Below, piece after piece: positions 51,683 to 59,313 of a stretch of 64,000 nucleotides of DNA. The stretch's first letter is position 1, and each line of letters begins with the position of its first letter. The position numbers and the translations under genes were made by a program. The notes under the pieces were generated by a model. The model was not told where the DNA came from, did not search any database, and saw only the letters and a program-made list of their open reading frames with translations. The stretch is from Hymenobacter armeniacus. Lineage in GTDB: Bacteria > Bacteroidota > Bacteroidia > Cytophagales > Hymenobacteraceae. The stretch is taken from the NCBI RefSeq assembly GCF_014699055.1, contig NZ_JACXAC010000005.1:186001-250000 (forward strand), read 5' to 3'.

Positions 51683-52033
51683 TCAGGCTCGGCAGGGCGG
51701 CCCACGCAGGGGCAGCAGGCGCGGCCGCGCGGCCGCTACCACCCGCACGGCCAGCGGTAAAGCCGCGGCGGGGTAGCTGGGCGCGAGGCGGGGCTGCGGC
51801 GCCGCGGTGGGGGCCGCCGGCTGGTACGCCACGTCGTAGAACTGCTCTACCTCGCAGTGCTGGTGCTTGGCGCTGAGGTGCGCTTTGCCGGGCTGGCGCG
51901 TGCCGGGGCGGGCCACCGGCTCGTCGGTGGTGTGGGCGTGCGGGTGCAACGCCAGTATCCACGCCTCGGGCAGCAAGGTCCGCGTGAGGCAGAGCAGCAG
52001 CAGGAGGGCTAAATGGGAACGCAGGGCTTGCAC
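51683..52033 (-). CDS. Secreted His/Cys-containing small protein upstream of the TonB receptor
   Basis: This 116-residue protein starts at GTG 52033 with a hydrophobic signal segment (LALLLLLCLTRTLLPEAW). It then carries a HPHAHTTDEP cluster (residues 30-39) and a KHQHCEVEQFY cluster (56-66). Such His/Cys pairs can bind zinc or copper. It precedes the receptor by 91 bases on the same strand. A -7-like CATCTTTG lies exactly four bases before the GTG. An upstream ATG at 52120 would overlap the divergent gene and is less likely. Confidence 0.6.
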   Translation of the reverse strand: MQALRSHLALLLLLCLTRTLLPEAWILALHPHAHTTDEPVARPGTRQPGKAHLSAKHQHCEVEQFYDVAYQPAAPTAAPQPRLAPSYPAAALPLAVRVVAAARPRLLPLRGPPCRA

Positions 52034-52037
52034 GGTG

Positions 52038-52045
52038 CAAAGATG
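52038..52045 (-). promoter_or_regulatory. -7-like element four bases before the His-rich gene's GTG
   Basis: The minus strand reads CATCTTTG, seven of eight matches to TAnnTTTG, then CACC, then GTG at 52033. It overlaps the ATG at 52043 of the divergent STAS-like gene. Confidence 0.45.
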
Positions 52046-52678
52046 AGCGAAAGCCGCAAAAGCTGCTCGAAAAAAAAAGTTGTCAAAAAGCCGGCAACCG
52101 GCAATCCGAATGCGGCGCATTTACGTAAGCCCCGCGCCCGGCTTCGGGCCGATGCATACCTGAATTTTGTGATACTCAATACCATTGCCAGCCTTTCCCT
52201 CCAGTACGACGAAGCCCTGAGCTTGTTGCGCGTGGAATGGGCCGCCGGCGAAGACATGCGCGCCTTTCGCAGCGCCGCCGAGCAGTTGCTGGAAGTTGTG
52301 AACCAGCATAGCGTACGAAATATTTTGCTGGAAATGAATACGTTTCCAGAAATTGCCGTGTACGACCAAGTGTGGCTGGGCGTGGGTTGGATGCCCGCCC
52401 TCGTCAAGTTGCCCATCGAGCGCATGGTGCTGGCCATCAACCGCCGGCACGTGCACAACCAGCTGGCCATCGACTCGCTGATTGCGCTGTTTCGCCCGTT
52501 CATCAAGTTCGACATTCAGTTCTTTTCGACGGCCGTGCCCGGCCTGCACTGGCTCAGCGACTACTCCAACCGCGTGCCCGGCCTGCTGGCCGAATGGGAC
52601 GCGGCCCACGGCCGGGGCCCCGCGCATGGCGGCGTGAACGAACCGCGCGCCTTCTATCAAACCGGACTGGAATACTAA
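52043..52678 (+). CDS. STAS/SpoIIAA-like protein
   Basis: After a positively charged, Ser/Lys-rich start, this 211-residue protein shows an alternating beta-alpha pattern (YDEALSLLRVEWAAGEDMRAFRSA, then HSVRNILLEMNTFPEI), like SpoIIAA/STAS-type domains common in this group. Function unknown. The start is uncertain: the ATG at 52043 is only nine bases from the divergent start codon, and the conserved part begins near residue 31. Confidence 0.55.
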   Translation: MSESRKSCSKKKVVKKPATGNPNAAHLRKPRARLRADAYLNFVILNTIASLSLQYDEALSLLRVEWAAGEDMRAFRSAAEQLLEVVNQHSVRNILLEMNTFPEIAVYDQVWLGVGWMPALVKLPIERMVLAINRRHVHNQLAIDSLIALFRPFIKFDIQFFSTAVPGLHWLSDYSNRVPGLLAEWDAAHGRGPAHGGVNEPRAFYQTGLEY

Positions 52679-52694
52679 CGGTTGCCGCCGCTCC

Positions 52695-52711
52695 GCTGTC
52701 AATCTGACAGC
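52695..52711. promoter_or_regulatory. Palindrome GCTGTCA-ATC-TGACAGC upstream of htpG
   Basis: Seven-base arms are perfect and separated by three bases. It lies about 100 bases before the htpG ATG, just after the stop codon of the preceding gene. It is a candidate stress-regulator operator. Confidence 0.5.
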
Positions 52712-52813
52712 GAACCCCTGCTTGGAACGGGCTTTGAATGCCGTGCAGCACACGGCCCGGCACCTCGTGCCCGGTCGTTTCGTCTGCAACCAACCGTTCT
52801 TATTCATACCATC

Positions 52814-54643
52814 ATGCAAGAAACCGGCTCCATCTCCATCCACACCGAGAACATCTTCCCCATCATCAAGAAGTTCTTGTATTCCGACCACGAAATCTTC
52901 CTGCGGGAATTGGTGTCGAACGCCGTCGACGCCACCCAAAAGCTGAAGAGCTTGGCCCAGTTGGGCGAGTACCAGGGCGACCTAGGCGAGCTGAAAGTGC
53001 GCGTGACCGTGGACAAAGAGGCCCGCAAAATCACAATTTCCGACCACGGCCTGGGCATGACGGCCGAGGAAATCAAGAAGTACATCAACCAGATTGCTTT
53101 CTCCGGCGCCACCGAGTTTGTGGAGCAGTACAAAGAGAAGGATGCCAACGCCAAAGACCAGATAATCGGACAGTTCGGCCTGGGCTTCTACTCGGCATTC
53201 ATGGTGGCCAAGGAGGTAGAAATCTGGTCGAAGTCGTATAAAGACGACACCCTGACGGCCCACTGGACCTGCGACGGCAGCACCGAATTCACCCTCGAAG
53301 AAACCGAAGGCGAGCACGCCAAAGCCGAGCGCGGCACCGATGTGGTGCTGCACGTGGCCGAAGACTCCGACGAGTTTCTGGAGGAGGCCCGCTTGCGCAC
53401 CATCCTCACCAAGTACTGCAAGTTCCTGCCCATTCCAATTGAGTTCGAGGGCGAGGTCATCAACCAGACCACGCCCATCTGGACCAAGCAGCCCTCGGAG
53501 CTGACCGACGAGGACTACAAGAAGTTCTACCAGGAGCTGTATCCGATGAGCATGGACGAGCCCCTGTTTTGGATTCACCTGAACGTGGACTATCCGTTCA
53601 ACCTCACTGGCATTCTGTACTTCCCGAAGGTGAAGGACGAGCTGCAGTTCCAGCGCAACAAGATTCAGCTGTATTCCCGCCAGGTGTTTATCACCGACGA
53701 GGTGAAGGACGTGGTGCCCGAGTTCCTGATGCTGCTGCACGGCGTCATCGACTCGCCCGACATCCCGCTGAACGTGAGCCGCAGCTTCCTGCAGGCCGAC
53801 GCGGCGGTGAAGAAAATCAACACCTACATCACCAAGAAGGTGGCCGACCGCCTCAGCAGCCTGTTCAAGCAGGACCGCGCCGGCTACGAGGAAAAATGGT
53901 CTGACATCGGCCTGTTTGTGAAGTACGGCATGCTGTCGGACGACAAGTTCTACGACAAGGCCAAAGACTTCGTGCTGCTCAAGAATGTGGACGGCAAGCT
54001 TTTCACCATCAATGAGTACACCGAGCACATCCAGGCCAACCAAAAGGACAAGAATGACAACACGGTGGTGCTCTACACCAACGACGCCGAGCACCAGCAC
54101 AGCTTCGTGGCCGCCGCCCAGGAGCGGGGCTACGACGTGCTGAACTTCGACCAAGTGCTCGACCCGCACTTCGTGGGCCTGCTGGAACAGAAGCTGGAGA
54201 AAACCAGCTTCAAGCGTGTGGATGCCGACACGGTGAGCAAGCTCATCGAGAAAGACGGCACCACCGAAAGCGTGCTGAGCGAAGACGACACCAAGAAGCT
54301 GGAAGAAACCTTCACCACGGCCATCGCCAACCCGGCAATGCACGTGAAAGTGGCCGCCCTCTCGCCCCAGGACGCGCCCGTGGTCATCACCCAAAACGAG
54401 TTCATGCGCCGCATGAAGGACATGCAGCGCACCGGCGGTGGCGGCGGCATGCAGATGTTCGGCGCCTTCCCCGAGTCGTACGACGTGACCGTGAACGCCA
54501 ACCACCCGCTGGTGAGCAAGGTGCTGGCCGACGGCGGCTCCACGCTCGCCAAGCAGGCGTTTGACTTGGCCCTGCTCTCGCAAGGCCTGTTGAAAGGCGA
54601 GGCGCTGACGGCCTTTGTAAAGCGCAGTACCGAACTGCTGTAA
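52814..54643 (+). CDS. htpG: Molecular chaperone HtpG (Hsp90 family)
   Basis: HtpG is the bacterial Hsp90, an ATP-dependent dimeric chaperone of the cytoplasm. The 609 residues show the Hsp90 signatures YSDHEIFLRELVSNAVDA, DHGLGMTAEEI, GQFGLGFYSAFMV and PLNVSRSFLQAD. The ATP pocket, middle and C-terminal domains are complete, with no organelle-type MEEVD tail. The ATG at 52814 (MQETGSISIHTENIFP) is clear. A palindrome lies about 100 bases upstream. Confidence 0.97.
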   Translation: MQETGSISIHTENIFPIIKKFLYSDHEIFLRELVSNAVDATQKLKSLAQLGEYQGDLGELKVRVTVDKEARKITISDHGLGMTAEEIKKYINQIAFSGATEFVEQYKEKDANAKDQIIGQFGLGFYSAFMVAKEVEIWSKSYKDDTLTAHWTCDGSTEFTLEETEGEHAKAERGTDVVLHVAEDSDEFLEEARLRTILTKYCKFLPIPIEFEGEVINQTTPIWTKQPSELTDEDYKKFYQELYPMSMDEPLFWIHLNVDYPFNLTGILYFPKVKDELQFQRNKIQLYSRQVFITDEVKDVVPEFLMLLHGVIDSPDIPLNVSRSFLQADAAVKKINTYITKKVADRLSSLFKQDRAGYEEKWSDIGLFVKYGMLSDDKFYDKAKDFVLLKNVDGKLFTINEYTEHIQANQKDKNDNTVVLYTNDAEHQHSFVAAAQERGYDVLNFDQVLDPHFVGLLEQKLEKTSFKRVDADTVSKLIEKDGTTESVLSEDDTKKLEETFTTAIANPAMHVKVAALSPQDAPVVITQNEFMRRMKDMQRTGGGGGMQMFGAFPESYDVTVNANHPLVSKVLADGGSTLAKQAFDLALLSQGLLKGEALTAFVKRSTELL

Positions 54644-54649
54644 CGTTCA

Positions 54650-54828
54650 CCTCACCCCCTGACCCCCTCTCCGAAAAAGAGGGGGCACCGGCTTTGCGCC
54701 GACGGAGAGTTTAAAAGGAAGAAAGCCTGCTGAAAAGCTGGCTTTCTTCCTTTTAAACTCTTAATCAATATTTCGTTTGCTCAGGACCGGTGCCCCCTCT
54801 TTTTTGGAGAGGGGGTCAGGGGGTGAGG
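54650..54828. repeat. Inverted repeat family H with nested terminator
   Basis: Arms 54650-54691 and 54787-54828 match as reverse complements in 41 of 42 positions, beginning CCTCACCCCCTGACCCCCTC. A second perfect stem lies inside, at 54707-54760. The right arm is read as protein: it encodes the TSPPDPLSKKEGAPV segment at the C-terminus of the convergent beta-propeller gene. Confidence 0.93.
54707..54760. terminator. Bidirectional terminator between htpG and the beta-propeller gene
   Basis: Arms 54707-54727 and 54740-54760 are perfect 21-base complements with AGCC core and A/T-rich ends, placed inside family H arms. It serves the two convergent genes. Confidence 0.85.
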
Positions 54829-55843
54829 TTGCCAGCCGCCGCAGCTCCTTGCCCGTCAGCACCGCCACGCCCTCCGTGCTGGCCAGCCACAGCCGCTGCT
54901 GCTTATCTATTTCCAGCAGGACCGGGGTGCCCACGCTGGCCGGCAGCGCCACCGGCACCAAGAGGCGCTTGGGTTCCACCTTGTCCGTAGCCGGGGCGAA
55001 GCTGGCGAAACCGGCCGGCTCGTTGGGCAGCAGGAGCAGGCCCTGCGCCGTGGCAAACAGGCGGCCCGTGCCGGCTACGCTGGCCACGCCAAACACTTCA
55101 TTGCCGGGGCGTCCGATGAACTTCACGGTGGGTAGCTCTTCCTCGGCCGCGCCGCACTGGCCGTTGTTTTCGAACACGCAGATGGCGTCGGACATCACCA
55201 CCCAGAGGTTGCCGGCGTTGTCGGGCAGCAGCTTTTCCACGATGTTGTCGGGGATTTCGTGGTTGGCCACGCCTTCTTCGTTGTAGCGCGTCCACTCGGC
55301 GCCCTGCTTGCGGCTGAGGCCAATGCTGGTGGCAATCCAGACGGAGCTGTCGGCCGTGGCCACGCCGCCGTTGATGGCGGGCGTGTGCAACTCCTGCGTG
55401 AAGGCATTGCCGGCCCAGCGAAACACGCCCTGGCCGTTGGCGCCCACCCACATGGCCCCCCGCGCATCGCGGAAAACGGCCGTAATGCCGGGCGCGGCGT
55501 CGGGGCCGGGCAGCGGCAATGGGTGCGCTCTAAAAGTGGCTGTGCTCAGGGTTTGCACGCCCGCGCGGGTGCCCAGCCAGAGAGCTGTATCGGCCACGGT
55601 TGCGCATTGAATGGGCTGCTCAATTTGGTGCTTGCGCACAAACGCCGCGCCTTCGAGCCGGAACACGCTGCGCTCGGTAACGAGGTAGGTCGTCTTGCCC
55701 GCGTGCAGCAGGGCCACCGGTTTTTCGTGGCCGGGCACGGCGTAGTGGGGGCGTGGCCTGGCCAGCGCGGTAGCGGCAAAACCAAGCAGCAACAAGCCCA
55801 ACAGCAAGGGGCGCAAGGAAGGTGTTTTGACGGAAAAGAACAT
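54761..55843 (-). CDS. Secreted two-component-regulator-type beta-propeller protein
   Basis: This 360-residue protein has a signal peptide (LLLGLLLLGFAATALA) and repeated propeller blades of the form D-x-x-x-x-L-W-x-G-T/A-x-x-G (ADTALWLGTRAGVQTL, RGAMWVGANGQGVFRW, DNAGNLWVVMSDAI, QRLWLASTEGVAVL). Such blades form sensor domains in hybrid two-component systems, but no kinase follows here. The last 23 residues, including SPPDPLSKKEGAPV, are encoded by the arm of repeat family H. The start at 55843 fits a TACCTTTG element 27 bases upstream. Confidence 0.75.
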   Translation of the reverse strand: MFFSVKTPSLRPLLLGLLLLGFAATALARPRPHYAVPGHEKPVALLHAGKTTYLVTERSVFRLEGAAFVRKHQIEQPIQCATVADTALWLGTRAGVQTLSTATFRAHPLPLPGPDAAPGITAVFRDARGAMWVGANGQGVFRWAGNAFTQELHTPAINGGVATADSSVWIATSIGLSRKQGAEWTRYNEEGVANHEIPDNIVEKLLPDNAGNLWVVMSDAICVFENNGQCGAAEEELPTVKFIGRPGNEVFGVASVAGTGRLFATAQGLLLLPNEPAGFASFAPATDKVEPKRLLVPVALPASVGTPVLLEIDKQQRLWLASTEGVAVLTGKELRRLATSPPDPLSKKEGAPVLSKRNID

Positions 55844-55870
55844 TGCCCAGGAACGGTTTAACGGTTCGGG

Positions 55871-55878
55871 CAAAGGTA
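55871..55878 (-). promoter_or_regulatory. -7 element for the beta-propeller gene
   Basis: The minus strand reads TACCTTTG, an exact TAnnTTTG, 27 bases before the ATG at 55843. It also rules out the in-frame ATG at 55873, which falls inside it. Confidence 0.6.
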
Positions 55879-56037
55879 GATATGGCCCTGCAGGGTGTTG
55901 GTTATCTAGGCGTTATCAATGAAGTCGTTCGGCCCCGAATTCTTAATGGAGGCTTGATAGCACAGTAACCCCGGCCTCACGGCCCCCGCTCAATTTTGCG
56001 GCCGGTTTATTCCATTCATCAACCCAAACCGGCTTTT

Positions 56038-58146
56038 ATGAAAGCGAAAATGATACTCAGCGGCGGCCTGCTGCTGGCGGCGCTGGCCGGGCAGGAAGCC
56101 CGGGCCCAGGCGGCCAACAACAACGTCATCATCTATATCGGCGACGGCTTCGGGCTGGCGCCGAAGACGGCCGCGCGCATGGCCATGGGCCAGGGCACCA
56201 CCGGCAAGCGCTTCGCCTCCGATGCCGGCTTCCAGGTGCTCAGCCTCGACAAGCTGAAGTACAACGCCACCGTCACCACGCACTCGCTCAACTCCTGGAT
56301 TACGGACTCGGCCCCGGGCGCTTCGGTGTACGCCTGCGGCAAGCCCGGCAAGCAGGACAACGAGGTGATTTCGCTGAACCCCAGCTCCGGCGCGGCCATC
56401 GAAACCATTCTGGAAAACGCCAAGAAGCAGGGCTACGCCGTGGGCCTCGTGAGCACGGCCCGCATCACGCACGCTACGCCGGCCGCCTTCGCCAGCCACA
56501 TCTGGTTCCGCGACCTGGAAGACTACATCTCGGCCCAATACATTGCCTCGACGCAGGCCCAGTACGAAGCCATTTTCAACAGCAGCCCCACCACCTCGTA
56601 CCGCTACACGGCGGCCCGCGACTGGGTGTTGCCCACTCCTAAAGTGGGCGTGGAGCTGGACGTGATTCTGGGCGGTGGCGCCCGCCACTTCATGCCCCGC
56701 ACCCGCACGGCCGCCAGCGCCTACGAAACCATCGTGGACCGCAACGGCGCGGCCATCATCGACCCCGCCACCGGCAACGCCGCCACCCTGCGCGGCAACC
56801 GCGCCGACGACGTGGACTTGGTGAGCTACGCCGTGAACCAGCGCAACTACGGCTATGTGAACAGCCGCGACGCCCTCAACAACCTCAACCTGAGCCAGTA
56901 CGGCGTGGGCGGCAAGAAGCTGCTGGGCTTGTTCAACAGCTCGCACGTGAACTACGAGCAGGACCGCCAGACCAGCGCGCCCTGGGAGCCCTCGCTGGCC
57001 GAAATGACCCACATGGCCATCGAGGTACTAAAAGCCAAGAGCAACGGCAAAGGCTTCTTCCTGATGGTGGAAGCCGGCCGCATCGACCACCTGGAGCACG
57101 CCAACACCGGCGGCATCACGGTGGTAGCCAACCCCGCCGGCGGCAACCAATACACCGTGGATTCGGACAAGCCCACCTACGCCCCCGGCGGCGGCGAAGC
57201 CAACTACACGGCCACGCCCAGCACGGCCCGCACCACCAACGTGTACGCCTCCGACTACATGATTAAGGAGGTGCTGGCTTTCGACTACGCCGTGGCCGAG
57301 GGCCGCGCCCTGCTCGGCACCCAATCGACCACTGGCAACACGCTCATTTTTAGCACCTCCGACCACGAGTGCGGCGGCTTCGCCGTGACGGGCCTGCACG
57401 ACGAGGCCGATGCCCAGCAGAACGGCACCAAAATCCGCACCTACTCGGGCCAAATCACGAAGTCGGTAGCGGCCGAAGCGGGCTACGCCACGCCCACCAA
57501 CCTGCTGCGCGGCGACGGCGGCACCGGCGGCTGGTTTCCGGACTACGTGATGAACACCTTCCAGGGCAAAGACTATCCCCAGCCGGCCTCGGCCACGGGC
57601 AAGCGCATTGTGGTGGCCTACGGCTCAAACCCGCTCACCAACGGCAACGGCACCCGCGCCAGCACCGGCGTGGGCAGCAACCAGGGCGGCACCCCCGGCA
57701 ACCACACGCCCCAGGACATCTGGGTGGGGGCCGAAGACAACACCAACAACCCCCTGCACGCCGCCGCCATCACTGGCCAGGGCCTGTTGGACAACACGTC
57801 CATTACGCCCGTCATGGCCCGCTTCCTGGGCCTCACCAGCTTCTTCAACACCATCACCCTGCGCACCACGCCCGGCAAGGCCGACGAGCTGCAGGGCCTG
57901 CAGCTGAGCCCGGTGCCCTTCCTCAATCAGTTCAACGTGGCCTTCACGCTGCCCACTGCCGGCGCCGTCACGGTCGAACTGTTCGACGAGATGGGCCGCC
58001 GCGTGCAGAAGGTGGTCACGAACCACAACTTCAGCACCGGCCCCCATTCTGTGGCCGTGGACGGCAGCCGCCTCCGCGCCGGCCTCTACATCGCCGCCGT
58101 CACCATGAACGGGCAGGTGGTGAGCAAGCGCACCATCAAGCTGTAG
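56038..58146 (+). CDS. Alkaline phosphatase with T9SS C-terminal sorting domain
   Basis: This secreted phosphomonoesterase probably releases phosphate outside the cell. The 702-residue protein has a signal peptide (ending ARAQ), the metal Asp in IIYIGDGFG (Asp36), the nucleophile Ser91 in TDSAPGAS, a MVEAGRIDH metal motif and FSTSDHECGGF. The final 80 residues (LSPVPFLNQFNVAFTLP to VVSKRTIKL) match a type A T9SS sorting domain. A CAATTTTG element near 55991 may be the promoter. No Pho-box is recognised. Confidence 0.93.
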   Translation: MKAKMILSGGLLLAALAGQEARAQAANNNVIIYIGDGFGLAPKTAARMAMGQGTTGKRFASDAGFQVLSLDKLKYNATVTTHSLNSWITDSAPGASVYACGKPGKQDNEVISLNPSSGAAIETILENAKKQGYAVGLVSTARITHATPAAFASHIWFRDLEDYISAQYIASTQAQYEAIFNSSPTTSYRYTAARDWVLPTPKVGVELDVILGGGARHFMPRTRTAASAYETIVDRNGAAIIDPATGNAATLRGNRADDVDLVSYAVNQRNYGYVNSRDALNNLNLSQYGVGGKKLLGLFNSSHVNYEQDRQTSAPWEPSLAEMTHMAIEVLKAKSNGKGFFLMVEAGRIDHLEHANTGGITVVANPAGGNQYTVDSDKPTYAPGGGEANYTATPSTARTTNVYASDYMIKEVLAFDYAVAEGRALLGTQSTTGNTLIFSTSDHECGGFAVTGLHDEADAQQNGTKIRTYSGQITKSVAAEAGYATPTNLLRGDGGTGGWFPDYVMNTFQGKDYPQPASATGKRIVVAYGSNPLTNGNGTRASTGVGSNQGGTPGNHTPQDIWVGAEDNTNNPLHAAAITGQGLLDNTSITPVMARFLGLTSFFNTITLRTTPGKADELQGLQLSPVPFLNQFNVAFTLPTAGAVTVELFDEMGRRVQKVVTNHNFSTGPHSVAVDGSRLRAGLYIAAVTMNGQVVSKRTIKL

Positions 58147-58175
58147 GCTGCCTGGGCCAAACGCCTGGCAAAGCC

Positions 58176-58273
58176 AGACCGTCATGCCGAGCGTAGTCGA
58201 ATCATCTCTACTGCAATAGTAATTAGCTACTTGCGCGGTAGGGATGCTTCGACTACGCGCAGCATGACGGTCT
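58176..58273. repeat. Inverted repeat family E, probable bidirectional terminator
   Basis: Arms 58176-58206 and 58243-58273 match as reverse complements in 28 of 31 positions, with core CGTAGTCGAA and outer AGACCGTCATG. A T-tract follows the right arm. It separates the convergent phosphatase and methyltransferase genes. A shortened relative may be the hairpin at 16784-16826. Confidence 0.88.
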
Positions 58274-58284
58274 TTTTTACAGGC

Positions 58285-59199
58285 CTACTTCACGTTGCGC
58301 GCCACCACAAACATCCGGTCGCCAAATCGACCCGTCAGCTTGTTCAGGTAGTACGTCGGGTATTGGCCGGCCAGCTTGCTCACTTTCTCCACCATGCTGC
58401 CGCCCAGCCGAATGTTCTTCGGCGGCTTCACGGGGTTCAGCAGTTCCACCACTTCAAAGCCCTGCTTCTTGAGCATTTTGGTGATGGTAGCGGGGGTGAA
58501 CTCGAACAAGTGGTAGGGCGGAATGTCCATCTTGCGTTCCTTGCCGAGCACGCCATAAGCGGCAAAGCCCAGGCGCACGGTGGGCAGGTTGAGCGTGGCG
58601 GGCAGGGCCAGCACCAGCAGCCCGCCCGGCTCCAGAATGCGGTGAAACTTGGCCAGCGTAGCGGCGGGCGAGAGCAAGTGCTCCAGCACGTCGCCCATGT
58701 AGGCGAGGTCGAACTGGTTTTCGTGGAAGTCCTCGGTGGTTTCGATGTTGCCCGTCACCACGGGCAGGTGCAGCTCGCGGCGGGCGAAGTCGGCCGCGTG
58801 CTCCGATATTTCGAGACCGTGGCTTTCCCAGCCCATGGCTTCCAGGCTTTTGAGGGTATAGCCGGGGCCGCAGCCCACCTCCAGGTAGCGGAACTTGCGG
58901 CCGGGGTACTTGGCCAGAATGTAATTGGTGAACTTGTCGGGCCGGAGCTGGTTTAGTACTTCCTGCTTCTGGCCTTCCTCAATGAACACCACGTCCTGCT
59001 GGGTGCGGTCGTAGTTGGGGCGCTCCGTGAAATAGTCCTTGCCGTAGAGCCGTTCCAGCTGCGCCGGCGTGGGCTGCGGGTCCAGAAACATCAGGTCGCA
59101 GGCGCGGCATTGGGTGCCTTGCAGCCGTTGGCCTTCAAATTCGTAATAGAAAGGCAGCTTCTTAAAATCGGAGCTGCCGCACAAGTCACAGGTACGCAT
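58285..59199 (-). CDS. Class I SAM-dependent methyltransferase with N-terminal zinc-ribbon
   Basis: This 304-residue protein starts with a zinc-ribbon-like pair, CDLC (residues 4-7) and CRAC (31-34), followed by a Rossmann methyltransferase domain. The SAM motif I is YLEVGCGPGYTLKSL (about 95-109) and a DVLEHLLSP motif follows. The layout is that of sugar or small-molecule methyltransferases with an N-terminal metal knuckle. Substrate unknown. Its -7 element lies four bases before the ATG. Confidence 0.88.
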   Translation of the reverse strand: MRTCDLCGSSDFKKLPFYYEFEGQRLQGTQCRACDLMFLDPQPTPAQLERLYGKDYFTERPNYDRTQQDVVFIEEGQKQEVLNQLRPDKFTNYILAKYPGRKFRYLEVGCGPGYTLKSLEAMGWESHGLEISEHAADFARRELHLPVVTGNIETTEDFHENQFDLAYMGDVLEHLLSPAATLAKFHRILEPGGLLVLALPATLNLPTVRLGFAAYGVLGKERKMDIPPYHLFEFTPATITKMLKKQGFEVVELLNPVKPPKNIRLGGSMVEKVSKLAGQYPTYYLNKLTGRFGDRMFVVARNVK

Positions 59200-59203
59200 G
59201 ACG

Positions 59204-59231
59204 CAAAGGTAGAGACGCATATTTGCGTCTC
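59204..59231 (-). promoter_or_regulatory. -7 element of the methyltransferase with a 20-base palindromic spacer
   Basis: The minus strand reads TACCTTTG (59211-59204), then GCGT, then ATG. The 20 bases on the other side, GAGACGCATATTTGCGTCTC (59212-59231), form a perfect palindrome with eight-base arms, exactly filling the -33 to -7 spacer. The palindrome belongs to a diverged family F repeat. Confidence 0.55.
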
Positions 59232-59311
59232 GGCGTCTGGGACAGTTGATGTCCAGGGGAGCGGGCCTGTTTATCGTTCAACGACAAGACGCGCACACGC
59301 GTCGCCACATC
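59209..59311. repeat. Inverted repeat family F, copy 2 (diverged)
   Basis: GTAGAGACGCATATTTGCG at 59209 onward resembles the left arm at 48035, and 59283-59311 resembles the right arm, but with several changes. The element lies between divergent genes and ends three bases before the ypdA start codon. Confidence 0.65.
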
Positions 59312-59313
59312 AT

